Positions 1-6,700 of a stretch of 8,373 bases of DNA are shown one piece after another. The stretch is from Modestobacter sp. (GTDB lineage: Bacteria; Actinomycetota; Actinomycetes; Mycobacteriales; Geodermatophilaceae). The translations under genes were made by a program, and so were the position numbers. How positions within the stretch are numbered: the first letter of the stretch is position 1; every line of letters begins with the position of its first letter. Below the pieces are notes generated by a model. It was not told the DNA's origin. It saw only the letters and a list, made by a program, of their open reading frames with translations, and did not search any database. The stretch lies in NCBI GenBank assembly GCA_025965635.1, contig JAOPWO010000425.1, positions 1 through 8,373 of the forward strand. Reading direction: 5' to 3'.

Positions 1-513
1 TCCGGCCGCCTGGACCTGGCCGACGTGACCGTGGTCGGGCACTCCGCGGGCGGTCAGCTGGCGGCGTGGGCCGCCGGCAGGAGCCGGTTGCCTGCCGGCG
101 CGCCGGGTGCCTCGCCCCGGGTCGCGGTGACCGCCGCGGTGCTCCAGGCCGGGGTGCTGGACCTGGTCCGGGCCGACGAGCAGCAGATGGGCGACGACGC
201 GGTGGCCCAGTTCCTCGGCGGCCGGGCCGACGACGTCCCGGAGCGCTACGCCACCGCCGACCCGGTCCGGCTGCTGCCCACCGGCGCCGACGTGCTGTGC
301 GTGCACGGCGCGGCGGACACCACGGTGCCGCCCGAGCAGAGCGAGCGGTACGCCACCGCGGCCACCGCGGCCGGCGACACCGTCGAGGTGGCGCTGGTGC
401 CGGGCGACCACATGGTGGTCATCGACCTGGCCGGGGAGGCGTGGCGACGCGTCGTCGACTGGCTGTCGGCCCGGCGCCCCTCCCGCGCCGGCCGCACTAC
501 CCTGGGGGCGTGA
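1..513 (+). CDS. Alpha/beta hydrolase (esterase/lipase-like), 5' end outside window
   Basis: The C-terminal 170 residues of an alpha/beta-hydrolase fold protein; the start lies upstream of the window. All three expected catalytic residues are visible: Ser15 of the fragment in the nucleophile elbow GHSAGG, Asp106 in HGAADTTVP, and His137 in GDHMVV. Order and spacing match esterases and lipases of the dienelactone hydrolase / kynurenine formamidase-like type. The absence of a signal peptide cannot be judged because the N-terminus is missing. The substrate is unknown; an ester or amide is likely from the family. The stop codon TGA (511-513) overlaps the GTG start of the next gene, so the two are probably translationally coupled. 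Family assignment is firm, specific function is not. Confidence 0.85.
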   Translation, partial: SGRLDLADVTVVGHSAGGQLAAWAAGRSRLPAGAPGASPRVAVTAAVLQAGVLDLVRADEQQMGDDAVAQFLGGRADDVPERYATADPVRLLPTGADVLCVHGAADTTVPPEQSERYATAATAAGDTVEVALVPGDHMVVIDLAGEAWRRVVDWLSARRPSRAGRTTLGA

Positions 514-887
514 CCGAGACCAGCGCGCGCGGCTGGTTGTCCCGGAGGCTCCAGAAGCTGACCGCGGACGACCAGACCATCGACGCCGAGGCCCTGCAGT
601 CGGACGTCGCCACGTCCGGCTGCGAGCGGCTGAGCGCCTGCCGGAAGGGGGAGGTGGTCACCGTGACCGGCCGCCTCAAGTCCGTCGTCTACACCCCGCG
701 GGAGACCGTTCCCACGCTGGAGGCCGAGTTGTTCGACGGCTCCGGTTCGGTGACGCTGGTCTGGCTCGGCCGGCGGCGGATCCCCGGCATCGAACCCGGC
801 CGGTCCCTCACCGCGCGCGGCCGCTTCGCCGCCTTCGACGGCCGCCGGGTCATCTACAACCCCTGGTACGAGTTGAGCGTCGCGTGA
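510..887 (+). CDS. OB-fold nucleic-acid-binding domain protein
   Basis: A 125-residue protein. Residues about 46-124 read as a small beta-barrel OB fold of the RecG-wedge type: GEVVTVTGRL, then an ELFDGSGSVTLVWLG strand pair, then GRSLTARGRFAAFDGRRVIYNP. This layout resembles the stand-alone OB-fold proteins common in actinobacteria (Rv2694c is, from memory, the M. tuberculosis counterpart). The N-terminal 40 residues are polar and helical, with Cys38 and Cys44. The GTG start at 510 was chosen because it overlaps the upstream stop (GTGA) and follows a G-rich stretch (504-508), and because the protein family begins near here; the same frame is open further upstream but with shadow-like composition. 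No partner or nucleic-acid target can be read from the sequence. It probably shares a transcript with the hydrolase and the DUF3159 gene. Confidence 0.85.
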   Translation: MTETSARGWLSRRLQKLTADDQTIDAEALQSDVATSGCERLSACRKGEVVTVTGRLKSVVYTPRETVPTLEAELFDGSGSVTLVWLGRRRIPGIEPGRSLTARGRFAAFDGRRVIYNPWYELSVA

Positions 888-926
888 CGTGCCCGCGCTG
901 ACCGGCCGACCCGGCCGGAGGGCGTC

Positions 927-1685
927 GTGAGCGACGCGGCCGAGCCCAAGGTCACCTTCGACCGGCAGCTGGTGCTGGACCAGCTGGGTGGCTGGCGGGG
1001 CATGGTCGACGCCACGCTGCCGACCGTTGCCTTCGTGGTCGCCAACTCGCTGGCCGGGCTCCGGGCCGGCATCTGGACCGCCCTGGGCGCCGCGGTCCTG
1101 GTGTTCGGGCTGCGGTTGGTGCGCCGGCAGAGCGTCCAGCAGGGGGTCAGCGGCCTGTTCGCGGTGGCGGTGGCGGTCGCGATCGCCTGGCGGACCGGTG
1201 AGGCGCGCGACTTCTTCACCCTGGGCCTGATCCGCAACGCCGGCATCGGTGTCGTGCTGCTCGGGTCGATCCTCGTCCGGTGGCCGCTGGTCGGCGTGGT
1301 CGCGGAGTTCCTGGCGCCCAGCCACCTGGGCGCCATGGCGTCGCACTCCTTGCCCTCGCTGCGCGGGCTCCGGGCCACGCGCCGGCCGCCGGCCGAGGCG
1401 GCAGCTCCGACCGACGACGCCGGGACCGGACGGCCGCCCGGCACCGCGCCGGAGCGGCACTGGCGGGACGACCCCCGCCTGCTGCGGGCCTACGCCTGGC
1501 TCACCGTGCTGTGGGCCTCGGTCTTCCTGCTGCGCGCCGGGCTGACCTGGTTCTACTACCGGCGTGACGACGTGGAGATGCTCGGCGCCGTCTCGCTGGC
1601 GCTGGGCCTGCCGGTGACGGCCGTCCAGCTGCTCATCACCTTGTGGGTGGTCGCCCGGCTGCACCGCCACCGCGCCCAGCAGTGA
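927..1685 (+). CDS. DUF3159 family integral membrane protein
   Basis: A 252-residue polytopic membrane protein with about six hydrophobic segments, near residues 29-45, 46-63, 74-88, 103-125, 187-210 and 217-243. Residues about 145-182 form an Ala/Pro/Arg-rich hydrophilic linker, probably cytoplasmic. The family is DUF3159, found in actinobacteria, with no assigned activity that I know of; Rv2693c is the likely M. tuberculosis counterpart. The GTG start at 927 has a good Shine-Dalgarno, GGAGGG at 917-922, four bases upstream. It follows the OB-fold gene by 39 bp in the same direction and converges on the ceoBC operon. The constant linkage to ceoBC suggests, but does not show, a link to ion or membrane homeostasis. 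Confidence 0.85.
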   Translation: MSDAAEPKVTFDRQLVLDQLGGWRGMVDATLPTVAFVVANSLAGLRAGIWTALGAAVLVFGLRLVRRQSVQQGVSGLFAVAVAVAIAWRTGEARDFFTLGLIRNAGIGVVLLGSILVRWPLVGVVAEFLAPSHLGAMASHSLPSLRGLRATRRPPAEAAAPTDDAGTGRPPGTAPERHWRDDPRLLRAYAWLTVLWASVFLLRAGLTWFYYRRDDVEMLGAVSLALGLPVTAVQLLITLWVVARLHRHRAQQ

Positions 1686-1708
1686 CCCCTCGGACGCCGT
1701 GGCAGTGA

Positions 1709-1728
1709 CGGCCCCCGGCAGGGGGCCG
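1709..1728. terminator. GC-rich hairpin between convergent genes, possible terminator
   Basis: Perfect 8-bp inverted repeat CGGCCCCC / GGGGGCCG with a GGCA loop, 23 bp after the DUF3159 stop and facing the ceoC 3' end. There is no T-tract on either strand, which is common for actinobacterial termination hairpins. It would serve the plus-strand operon and perhaps both directions. Confidence 0.45.
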
Positions 1729-1748
1729 CGCCGGGCCTGCGAGGCGTG

Positions 1749-1764
1749 GAGGAGGGGACTCCTC
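1749..1764 (-). terminator. Hairpin directly downstream of ceoC
   Basis: Inverted repeat GAGGAG / CTCCTC with a four-base GGGA loop. It begins two bases after the ceoC stop codon (complement of 1767-1769). No T-run follows on the minus strand. Position argues for a 3'-end structure of the ceoBC transcript; the short stem keeps confidence low. Confidence 0.35.
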
Positions 1765-1766
1765 GC

Positions 1767-2429
1767 TCAGGCGCCGCCGCCCATCACCTGCTGCAGTTCG
1801 TCCTCGATGTCGCCGTGGGTGACGAACAGCAGCTCGTCGCCGGCCTCCAGCGGCTCGTCGGCGTGGGGCGTGATCACCCGGTCGCCGCGCAGGATGGTGG
1901 TGAGCACCGTCTCCCGCGGGAGCATCAGCTCGCGCACCGGCCGGCCCACCCACGGGGTGTCCTCGGCGAGGGTGATCTCGACCAGGTTGGCCGCGCCCTT
2001 GCGGAAGCTCATCAGCCGGACGACGTCGCCGACGGTGACCGCCTCCTCCACCAGCGCGGCCAGCACGCGGGGCGTGGAGACGGCGACGTCGACGCCCCAG
2101 GCCTCGGTGTAGAGCCACTCGTTGCGGGGGTCCTTGACCCGGGCGACGACGCGGTTGACCGCGAACTCCGTCTTGGCCAGCAGGGAGACGACCAGGTTGG
2201 CCTTGTCGTCCCCGGTCGCGGCGATCACCACGTCGCAGGTGGCCAGCTGGGCCTCTTCGAGCGAGCTGACCTCGCAGGCGTCGGCCTGGACCCACTCGGC
2301 GCCGGGCACCGTCTTGGCCCGGACCTTGGCGCCGTTCTTCTCGATCAGCATCACGGCGTGGCCGTTGCCGAGCAGCTCGATCGCGATGGACCGGCCCACG
2401 GCGCCGGCGCCGGCGATGGCGACGCGCAT
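1767..2429 (-). CDS. ceoC: RCK/TrkA-type potassium uptake regulatory protein CeoC
   Basis: A 220-residue single-unit RCK protein. Residues 1-130 are a Rossmann-fold RCK_N (TrkA_N) domain, with the dinucleotide loop GAGAVG at 7-12 and an acidic residue, Glu30, ending strand 2. Residues about 137-218 are an RCK_C (TrkA_C) domain, with the signature WVGRPVREL and the GDELLFVTHGD strand pair. RCK proteins sit on the cytoplasmic face of potassium channels or transporters and gate them in response to NAD(H) or ATP/ADP. The ATG start at 2429 is preceded by a clear AGGAGG (complement of 2438-2443) eight bases away and shares one base with the ceoB stop (TGATG), so translation is likely coupled. No membrane segment is present. 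The half-length (E. coli TrkA is a tandem double RCK) suggests that CeoB and CeoC form mixed or parallel assemblies. Confidence 0.92.
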   Translation of the reverse strand: MRVAIAGAGAVGRSIAIELLGNGHAVMLIEKNGAKVRAKTVPGAEWVQADACEVSSLEEAQLATCDVVIAATGDDKANLVVSLLAKTEFAVNRVVARVKDPRNEWLYTEAWGVDVAVSTPRVLAALVEEAVTVGDVVRLMSFRKGAANLVEITLAEDTPWVGRPVRELMLPRETVLTTILRGDRVITPHADEPLEAGDELLFVTHGDIEDELQQVMGGGA

Positions 2430-3097
2430 CAGTGCTGCCTCCTGTCCGGGCCCTGCTCGACGGCACGGTGGACCCGATCGGTGACGTCGTCGGTGACCGC
2501 GACGACCAGGTGGTCGCCGGTTTGCAACACCGTGCCCGCGGTGGGCAGCTGTGCCTCGCCGAAGCGGACCAGCCAGGCAGCCCGGGACCCGGAGGTCGCC
2601 TCCAGCTCGGCCAACGTCCGGCCCACCCAGACGTCGGTGACCGTGACGCGCATCAGCAGCACCTTGCCGGTCGGCTCCCGCCACAGCTCGCTGACCTTGA
2701 CCGACAGCAGCTCGCGGAGCAGCCGGTTCACCGTCCAGGGGACGGTCGCGACGCTGGGGATGCCCATCCGCTCGTAGACCTCGGCCCGCTTGGAGTCGTA
2801 GATCCGGGCCACCACGTGCTCGACGCCGAAGGTCTCGCGCGCCACCCGGGCGGCGATGATGTTGGAGTTGTCGCCGCTGCTCACCGCGGCGAACGCGCCG
2901 GCCGACTCGACGCCGGCGGCCAGCAGGGTCTGCCGGTCGAAGCCGAGCCCGGTCACCTGCCGGCCGGCGAAGTCCGGACCCAGCCGGCGGAAGGCCTCCG
3001 GGTCCTGGTCGATCACCGCGACGCTGTGACCGATCTCCTCGAGCCGGCGAGCGATCGCCGATCCGACGCGGCCGCAGCCCATGACGACCACGTGCAC
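2429..3097 (-). CDS. ceoB: RCK/TrkA-type potassium uptake regulatory protein CeoB
   Basis: A 222-residue RCK protein. Residues 1-125 are RCK_N with the loop GCGRVG at 7-12 and Asp30 at the end of strand 2 (VID). The segment AVSSGDNSNIIAARVARETF (71-90) is the typical conserved stretch following strand 4. Residues about 143-210 are RCK_C, with WVGRTLAELE and GDHLVVAVTDD. It is the partner of the downstream CeoC; M. tuberculosis CeoB begins with nearly the same MGCGRVG motif, as I recall. I chose the GTG at 3097 because AGGGTGG (complement of 3103-3109) lies five bases upstream. In-frame alternatives are GTG 3106, GTG 3091 and ATG 3082; the last would cut into the first beta strand. The same frame stays open upstream of 3106 without family similarity. 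It is divergent from the KimA-like permease, which implies a shared control region. Confidence 0.92.
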   Translation of the reverse strand: MHVVVMGCGRVGSAIARRLEEIGHSVAVIDQDPEAFRRLGPDFAGRQVTGLGFDRQTLLAAGVESAGAFAAVSSGDNSNIIAARVARETFGVEHVVARIYDSKRAEVYERMGIPSVATVPWTVNRLLRELLSVKVSELWREPTGKVLLMRVTVTDVWVGRTLAELEATSGSRAAWLVRFGEAQLPTAGTVLQTGDHLVVAVTDDVTDRVHRAVEQGPDRRQH

Positions 3098-3175
3098 GTG
3101 ATCCACCCTGCCCGTTCGTTCTGGTCGTCGATCCCGTTGCCGGCCCGGGCGGACCGCCAGGCCGTACCGCGCGCG

Positions 3176-3181
3176 AACGTA
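3176..3181 (-). promoter_or_regulatory. Candidate -10 element for ceoBC
   Basis: On the minus strand this reads TACGTT, matching the actinobacterial TANNNT -10 pattern, about 79 bases upstream of the ceoB start. No convincing -35 hexamer is visible. It abuts the 3184-3205 inverted repeat, which would then lie over the -10/-35 spacer. Confidence 0.3.
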
Positions 3182-3183
3182 CA

Positions 3184-3205
3184 CCCGCTGCATCCCGGCA
3201 GCGGG
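3184..3205. promoter_or_regulatory. Perfect inverted repeat, candidate operator between ceoB and the permease
   Basis: CCCGCTGC, six bases, GCAGCGGG: a perfect 8-bp dyad in the 204-bp divergent region. The half-site spacing (centres 14 bp apart) and the position beside the candidate ceoB -10 fit a dimeric regulator's operator. It could also be an RNA hairpin in a leader, or chance in GC-rich DNA. No second copy is visible in the region. Confidence 0.35.
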
Positions 3206-3288
3206 CGGGTCGGGCCGCACGCCGCCCCGTCGGCGGTCCGTGTGAGGGAGTTCGCTCCGTCGCGCGCTCCCGACCGCTCCAGCGACCG

Positions 3289-3294
3289 TACGAT
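3289..3294 (+). promoter_or_regulatory. Candidate -10 of a leaderless transcript for the permease
   Basis: TACGAT matches TANNNT and ends seven bases before the GTG start at 3302. That is the usual distance from a -10 to the transcription start, so transcription would begin at the start codon. No Shine-Dalgarno precedes the GTG, which supports a leaderless mRNA. No -35 match was found. Confidence 0.45.
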
Positions 3295-3301
3295 CGCCCG
3301 C

Positions 3302-5341
3302 GTGCCGACCCTGTCCGATTTCGGGCAACTCCCGAAACGCCTCGTCCTCGGCCGACCCGTCAGCAGCTCCCGGGCCGGGGAGTCGCTGCTCCCCAAGACC
3401 CTGGCGCTGCCGATCTTCGCCAGCGACCCGCTGTCCTCCGTGGCCTACGCCACCCAGGAGATCCTGATCGTCCTGACGCTGGCCGGTACGGCGTTCCTCT
3501 TCCTCGCCCCCTGGCTCGCCGTCGCCGTGGTGCTGCTGCTGACGGTGGTGGTGCTCTCCTACCGGCAGGTGGTGCGGGCCTACCCGTCGGGCGGCGGCGA
3601 CTACGAGGTCGCGATGAAGAACCACGGGCAGTTCGCCGGGCTGACCGTGGCCAGCGCGCTGCTCACCGACTACGTGCTCACCGTGGCCGTGTCGGTGTCG
3701 GCCGGCACCGACAACATCATCTCGGCGTTCCCGGAGCTCAACCAGCACCGCGTGTCCATCGCCGTGGGCCTGATCGCCCTGCTGGCCGCGGCCAACCTCC
3801 GCGGCCTGCGGGAGTCGGGCAAGACGTTCGCCCTGCCGACCTACCTCTTCGTCACCGGCATCATGGTCATGATCGTCACCGGCCTGGTGCGGGACTTCTT
3901 CACCGACTCACCGGTGGTCGCCGAGAGCGCCGCGTGGACGATCACGCCCGAGCCCGGCTACGGCCAACTGGCCGGCCTGGCCCTGGTGTTCTTCGTGCTG
4001 CGCGCCTTCGCCTCCGGCTGCACGGCGCTGACCGGGGTGGAGGCGATCGCCAACGGCGTGCCCGCGTTCCGGCCACCGAAGAGCAAGAACGCGGCGACCA
4101 CGCTGGCGCTGATGGGCGGCATCGCGGCCACCATGTTCGCCGGCGTCACCGCGCTGGCGCTGCACGCCGACGTCAAGTACGCCGAGAACACCTGCGACCT
4201 CGTCGGCTTCCCCGGCGACTGCGCTACCGACCCGCAGCGCACGGTCATCGCCCAGCTCGCCGCCGCCACGTTCGGCGGGGACACCTCGATCGGCTTCTTC
4301 GCCATCCAGGCCGCCACGGCGCTGGTGCTCGTGCTGGCGGCCAACACCGCGTTCAACGGGTTCCCGCTGCTGGGCTCGGTGCTGGCGCAGGACCGGTTCA
4401 TGCCCCGTCAGCTGCACACCCGCGGCGACAAGCTGGTCTTCAGCAACGGCATCCTGTTGCTCGCCGGCTTCGCCGCACTGCTGATCGTGGCCTTCGACGC
4501 CGACCCCAACCGGCTGATCCAGATGTACATCGTCGGGGTGTTCACCAGCTTCAGCATCGGCCAGTGGGGGATGGTGCGGCACTGGAACCGGGAGCTGCGG
4601 TCCACCGAGGACGCCGCCGAGCGTCGCCGGATGCGCCGCTCGCAGGTCATCAACACCATCGGAGGGACGCTGACCACCGTCGTCCTGATCATCATCGTGC
4701 TCACGAAGTTCACCCGTGGGGCCTGGCTGGTGATCCTGGTGATGCCGTTCATCTACCTGCTGATGCGGGCGATCAACCGGCACTACTCCGACGTCTCGCG
4801 CCAGCTCGTGCCCGACAGCGACTCCCGCATCCTGCCCAGCAAGGTGCACGCCGTCGTCCTGGTCTCCAAGGTGCACAAGCCCACGTTGCGGGCGCTCGCC
4901 TTCGCCCGGGCGACCCGGCCCGACGCGCTGACCGCGGTGACGGTCAACGTGGACGACGCCGAGACCCGCGACCTGCAGGCCGCCTGGGACCGCTACGACA
5001 TCCCGGTGCCGCTGACCGTGCTGGAGTCCCCGTTCCGGGAGGTCACCCGACCGGTCCTGGACTACGTCCGGGACATCCGCCGCTCCAGTCCGCGGGAGCT
5101 GGTGGTGGTGTTCGTGCCGCAGTACGTCGTCGGGCACTGGTGGGAGAACGTGCTGCACAACCAGAGCGCGCTGCGGCTGCGCGCCCGGCTGCAGTTCCAG
5201 CCGGGCGTGATGATCACCAGCGTGCCGTGGCAGCTGGAGAGCTCCGTGGGCCGGGACGGTGACGGCGGGCACGGTCGCCCGGCGCCCGGAGACCTCCGCC
5301 GCGGCCTGACCACCGATGTGGAGCAGACCCCCTATGGCTGA
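3302..5341 (+). CDS. APC-superfamily permease, KimA-like potassium importer
   Basis: A 679-residue protein with about 12 membrane segments (residues 35-490) and a cytoplasmic alpha/beta C-terminal domain (about 510-645). It would usually be labelled an amino acid permease, but its motifs match the KUP/KimA branch: SDPLSSVAY (41-49), SYRQVVRAYPSGGG (86-99), TDYVLTVAVSVSAGTD (122-137) and TALTGVEAI (241-249). Asp42, Tyr49, Asp123, Tyr124, Thr127, Ser131, Thr244 and Glu247 fall at the positions I recall as the K+ site and proton-coupling residues of Bacillus subtilis KimA (D36, Y43, D117, Y118, T121, S125, T230, E233). The C-terminal domain ends in the family signature WWENVLHNQSALRL, in the region that binds c-di-AMP in KimA. 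An external loop (289-316) carries Cys298 and Cys307. The GTG start at 3302 follows a -10-like TACGAT and fits the family N-terminus. It is divergent from ceoBC and overlaps the methyltransferase by 8 bp. The substrate is inferred, not shown; M. tuberculosis Rv2690c is the likely counterpart. Confidence 0.9.
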   Translation: MPTLSDFGQLPKRLVLGRPVSSSRAGESLLPKTLALPIFASDPLSSVAYATQEILIVLTLAGTAFLFLAPWLAVAVVLLLTVVVLSYRQVVRAYPSGGGDYEVAMKNHGQFAGLTVASALLTDYVLTVAVSVSAGTDNIISAFPELNQHRVSIAVGLIALLAAANLRGLRESGKTFALPTYLFVTGIMVMIVTGLVRDFFTDSPVVAESAAWTITPEPGYGQLAGLALVFFVLRAFASGCTALTGVEAIANGVPAFRPPKSKNAATTLALMGGIAATMFAGVTALALHADVKYAENTCDLVGFPGDCATDPQRTVIAQLAAATFGGDTSIGFFAIQAATALVLVLAANTAFNGFPLLGSVLAQDRFMPRQLHTRGDKLVFSNGILLLAGFAALLIVAFDADPNRLIQMYIVGVFTSFSIGQWGMVRHWNRELRSTEDAAERRRMRRSQVINTIGGTLTTVVLIIIVLTKFTRGAWLVILVMPFIYLLMRAINRHYSDVSRQLVPDSDSRILPSKVHAVVLVSKVHKPTLRALAFARATRPDALTAVTVNVDDAETRDLQAAWDRYDIPVPLTVLESPFREVTRPVLDYVRDIRRSSPRELVVVFVPQYVVGHWWENVLHNQSALRLRARLQFQPGVMITSVPWQLESSVGRDGDGGHGRPAPGDLRRGLTTDVEQTPYG

Positions 5342-6572
5342 CGAGAGCTGGGTCGGCCGCCGGTTCGAGGTCACGGTCGGGCCGGTGGCGCACGGTGGGC
5401 ACTGCGTCTCCCGGCACGAGGGCCGGGTGGTGTTCGTGCGGCACGCGCTGCCCGGTGAGCGCGTGGTCGTGGAGGTGACCGAGGACCGGCACGCCAAGTA
5501 CTGCCGTGCCGACGCCGTCGAGGTGCTGCAGGCCCATCCGGAGCGGGTCGAGCGGCCCTGCCCGTACTCCGGCCCCGGCCGCTGCGGTGGCTGCGACTGG
5601 CAGCACGTGACGCCTGCCCACCAGCGACAGCTGAAGGCCGACGTCGTCGCCGAGCAGTTCGCCCGGCTGGCCGGGATCGAGGTCGACGTGGCGGTCGAGG
5701 AGCTGCCCGGGGGACCGCTGCGCTGGCGGTCGCGGGCCCGGTTCGCCGTCGACCGGTCCGGCCGGCCGGGACTGCACCCGCACCGCTCACGGGCCGTGCT
5801 GCCGCTGGCCGACTGCCCCATCACCATGGAGCCGGCCGCCGAGGCGGTCCTCACCCGCACCTGGGCGGGCACGGGTGCCGTCGACGTCGCCGTCGACTCC
5901 GAGGGCGCGATCACCACCACCCGGCTGGACCGGCGGGGTCAGCCCCAGTCGACCCGGGTCGTCCCGGCGGGGGAGCACCGCGCGGTCGAGGCCTCCGGGC
6001 GGGCCGCCCGCCGGGCCTGGGACCGCGACTGGCAGGTGGAGGGCACCGGCTTCTGGCAGGTGCACCCCGGGGCCGCTGACGCGCTCGTGGGGGCCGTCGC
6101 CGGGTACGCCGCGATGATGAACGGCGAGAGCGTGCTCGACCTCTACGCCGGGGTGGGCCTGTTCGGTGGATCGCTGGCCTCGGCCGTCGGTCCGGCCGGC
6201 CGGGTCGTCTGCGTCGAGGCCGACGCCGCCGCGTGCGCGGCCGCGGACGCCAACCTCGCCGACCTGCCGCAGGCCGAGGTGTGGCAGGGCGACATCGACG
6301 CCGACGGCGTGATCGGGCTGCTGGCCGAGGTCGGGGCCTTCGACGTCGTCGTCCTGGACCCCCCGCGGTCGGGTGCCGGGCCGGGGGTGAGCCAGGCGCT
6401 GGCCGCCGCCGGGCCGCGGGCCGTCGTCTATGTCGCCTGCGATCCGGCGGCCCTGGCCCGGGACGTGGCGGCCTTCGCCGCGGCCGGCTACCGGCTGGCC
6501 GGGCTGCGGGCGTTCGACTGCTTCCCGATGACCCACCACGTGGAGTGCGTCGCGCTGCTGGTCCCGGCCTGA
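5334..6572 (+). CDS. TrmA/RlmD-family SAM-dependent RNA (uracil-5) methyltransferase
   Basis: A 412-residue class I methyltransferase of the TrmA/RumA family, predicted to methylate C5 of a uridine in tRNA or rRNA. Residues 6-65 form a TRAM RNA-binding domain. A [4Fe-4S] ligand set is present: Cys76, Cys84, Cys87 (CX7CX2C) and Cys161. The catalytic domain shows FWQVHP with Gln242, SAM motif I DLYAGVGLFG (269-278), LDPPRSGAG (341-349), the catalytic nucleophile Cys369 in YVACDP, and the terminal HHVECVALL with the general base Glu404. No key residue is missing. The ATG at 5334 was preferred over an in-frame ATG at 5316 because GTGGAG (5318-5323) lies ten bases before it and the upstream one has no ribosome site. 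The 8-bp overlap with the permease implies co-transcription. The exact RNA target (tRNA U54, 23S U747 or U1939) cannot be read from the sequence. Confidence 0.93.
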   Translation: MADESWVGRRFEVTVGPVAHGGHCVSRHEGRVVFVRHALPGERVVVEVTEDRHAKYCRADAVEVLQAHPERVERPCPYSGPGRCGGCDWQHVTPAHQRQLKADVVAEQFARLAGIEVDVAVEELPGGPLRWRSRARFAVDRSGRPGLHPHRSRAVLPLADCPITMEPAAEAVLTRTWAGTGAVDVAVDSEGAITTTRLDRRGQPQSTRVVPAGEHRAVEASGRAARRAWDRDWQVEGTGFWQVHPGAADALVGAVAGYAAMMNGESVLDLYAGVGLFGGSLASAVGPAGRVVCVEADAAACAAADANLADLPQAEVWQGDIDADGVIGLLAEVGAFDVVVLDPPRSGAGPGVSQALAAAGPRAVVYVACDPAALARDVAAFAAAGYRLAGLRAFDCFPMTHHVECVALLVPA

Positions 6573-6601
6573 CGGGGCGCCCAAGCGGGTGACGCGGCGT
6601 G

Positions 6602-6629
6602 GCCCCGGTCGAGGCAGCCGGGCCGGGGC
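6602..6629 (+). terminator. Possible terminator hairpin after the methyltransferase
   Basis: GCCCCGG (6602-6608) pairs with CCGGGGC (6623-6629) across a 14-base loop, 29 bases after the methyltransferase stop. There is no T-tract. It is a plausible 3'-end structure of the permease-methyltransferase transcript, but such stems are frequent at this GC content. Confidence 0.3.
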
Positions 6630-6700
6630 GCTGACGGCCGGGTCGTAGCCTCCCCGGACCCGCTGATCGGGCCGGCTGACGGCCCGAGCGAGGGGACACC

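Noticed and set aside
246..1670. Long minus-strand open frame opposite the hydrolase, OB-fold and DUF3159 genes
   Set aside because: It spans three well-supported plus-strand genes plus their gaps. The translation is low-complexity and rich in Gln, Pro, Gly and Arg, typical of antisense shadows in high-GC DNA.
3098..3301. A c-di-AMP (ydaO-type) riboswitch upstream of the KimA-like permease
   Set aside because: The permease appears leaderless, and I could not recognise the conserved ydaO core in either direction. The roughly 75-base leader predicted for ceoB is too short for it.
2429..3748. N-terminal extension of ceoB to an upstream start
   Set aside because: The frame is open far upstream, but residues before the GTG at 3097-3106 are His/Arg/Gly-rich with no RCK similarity and overlap the oppositely transcribed permease.
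3908..5920. 670-codon minus-strand open frame opposite the permease and methyltransferase
   Set aside because: It crosses the junction of two recognised genes and has a compositionally biased, motif-free translation. Stops are simply rare at this GC content.
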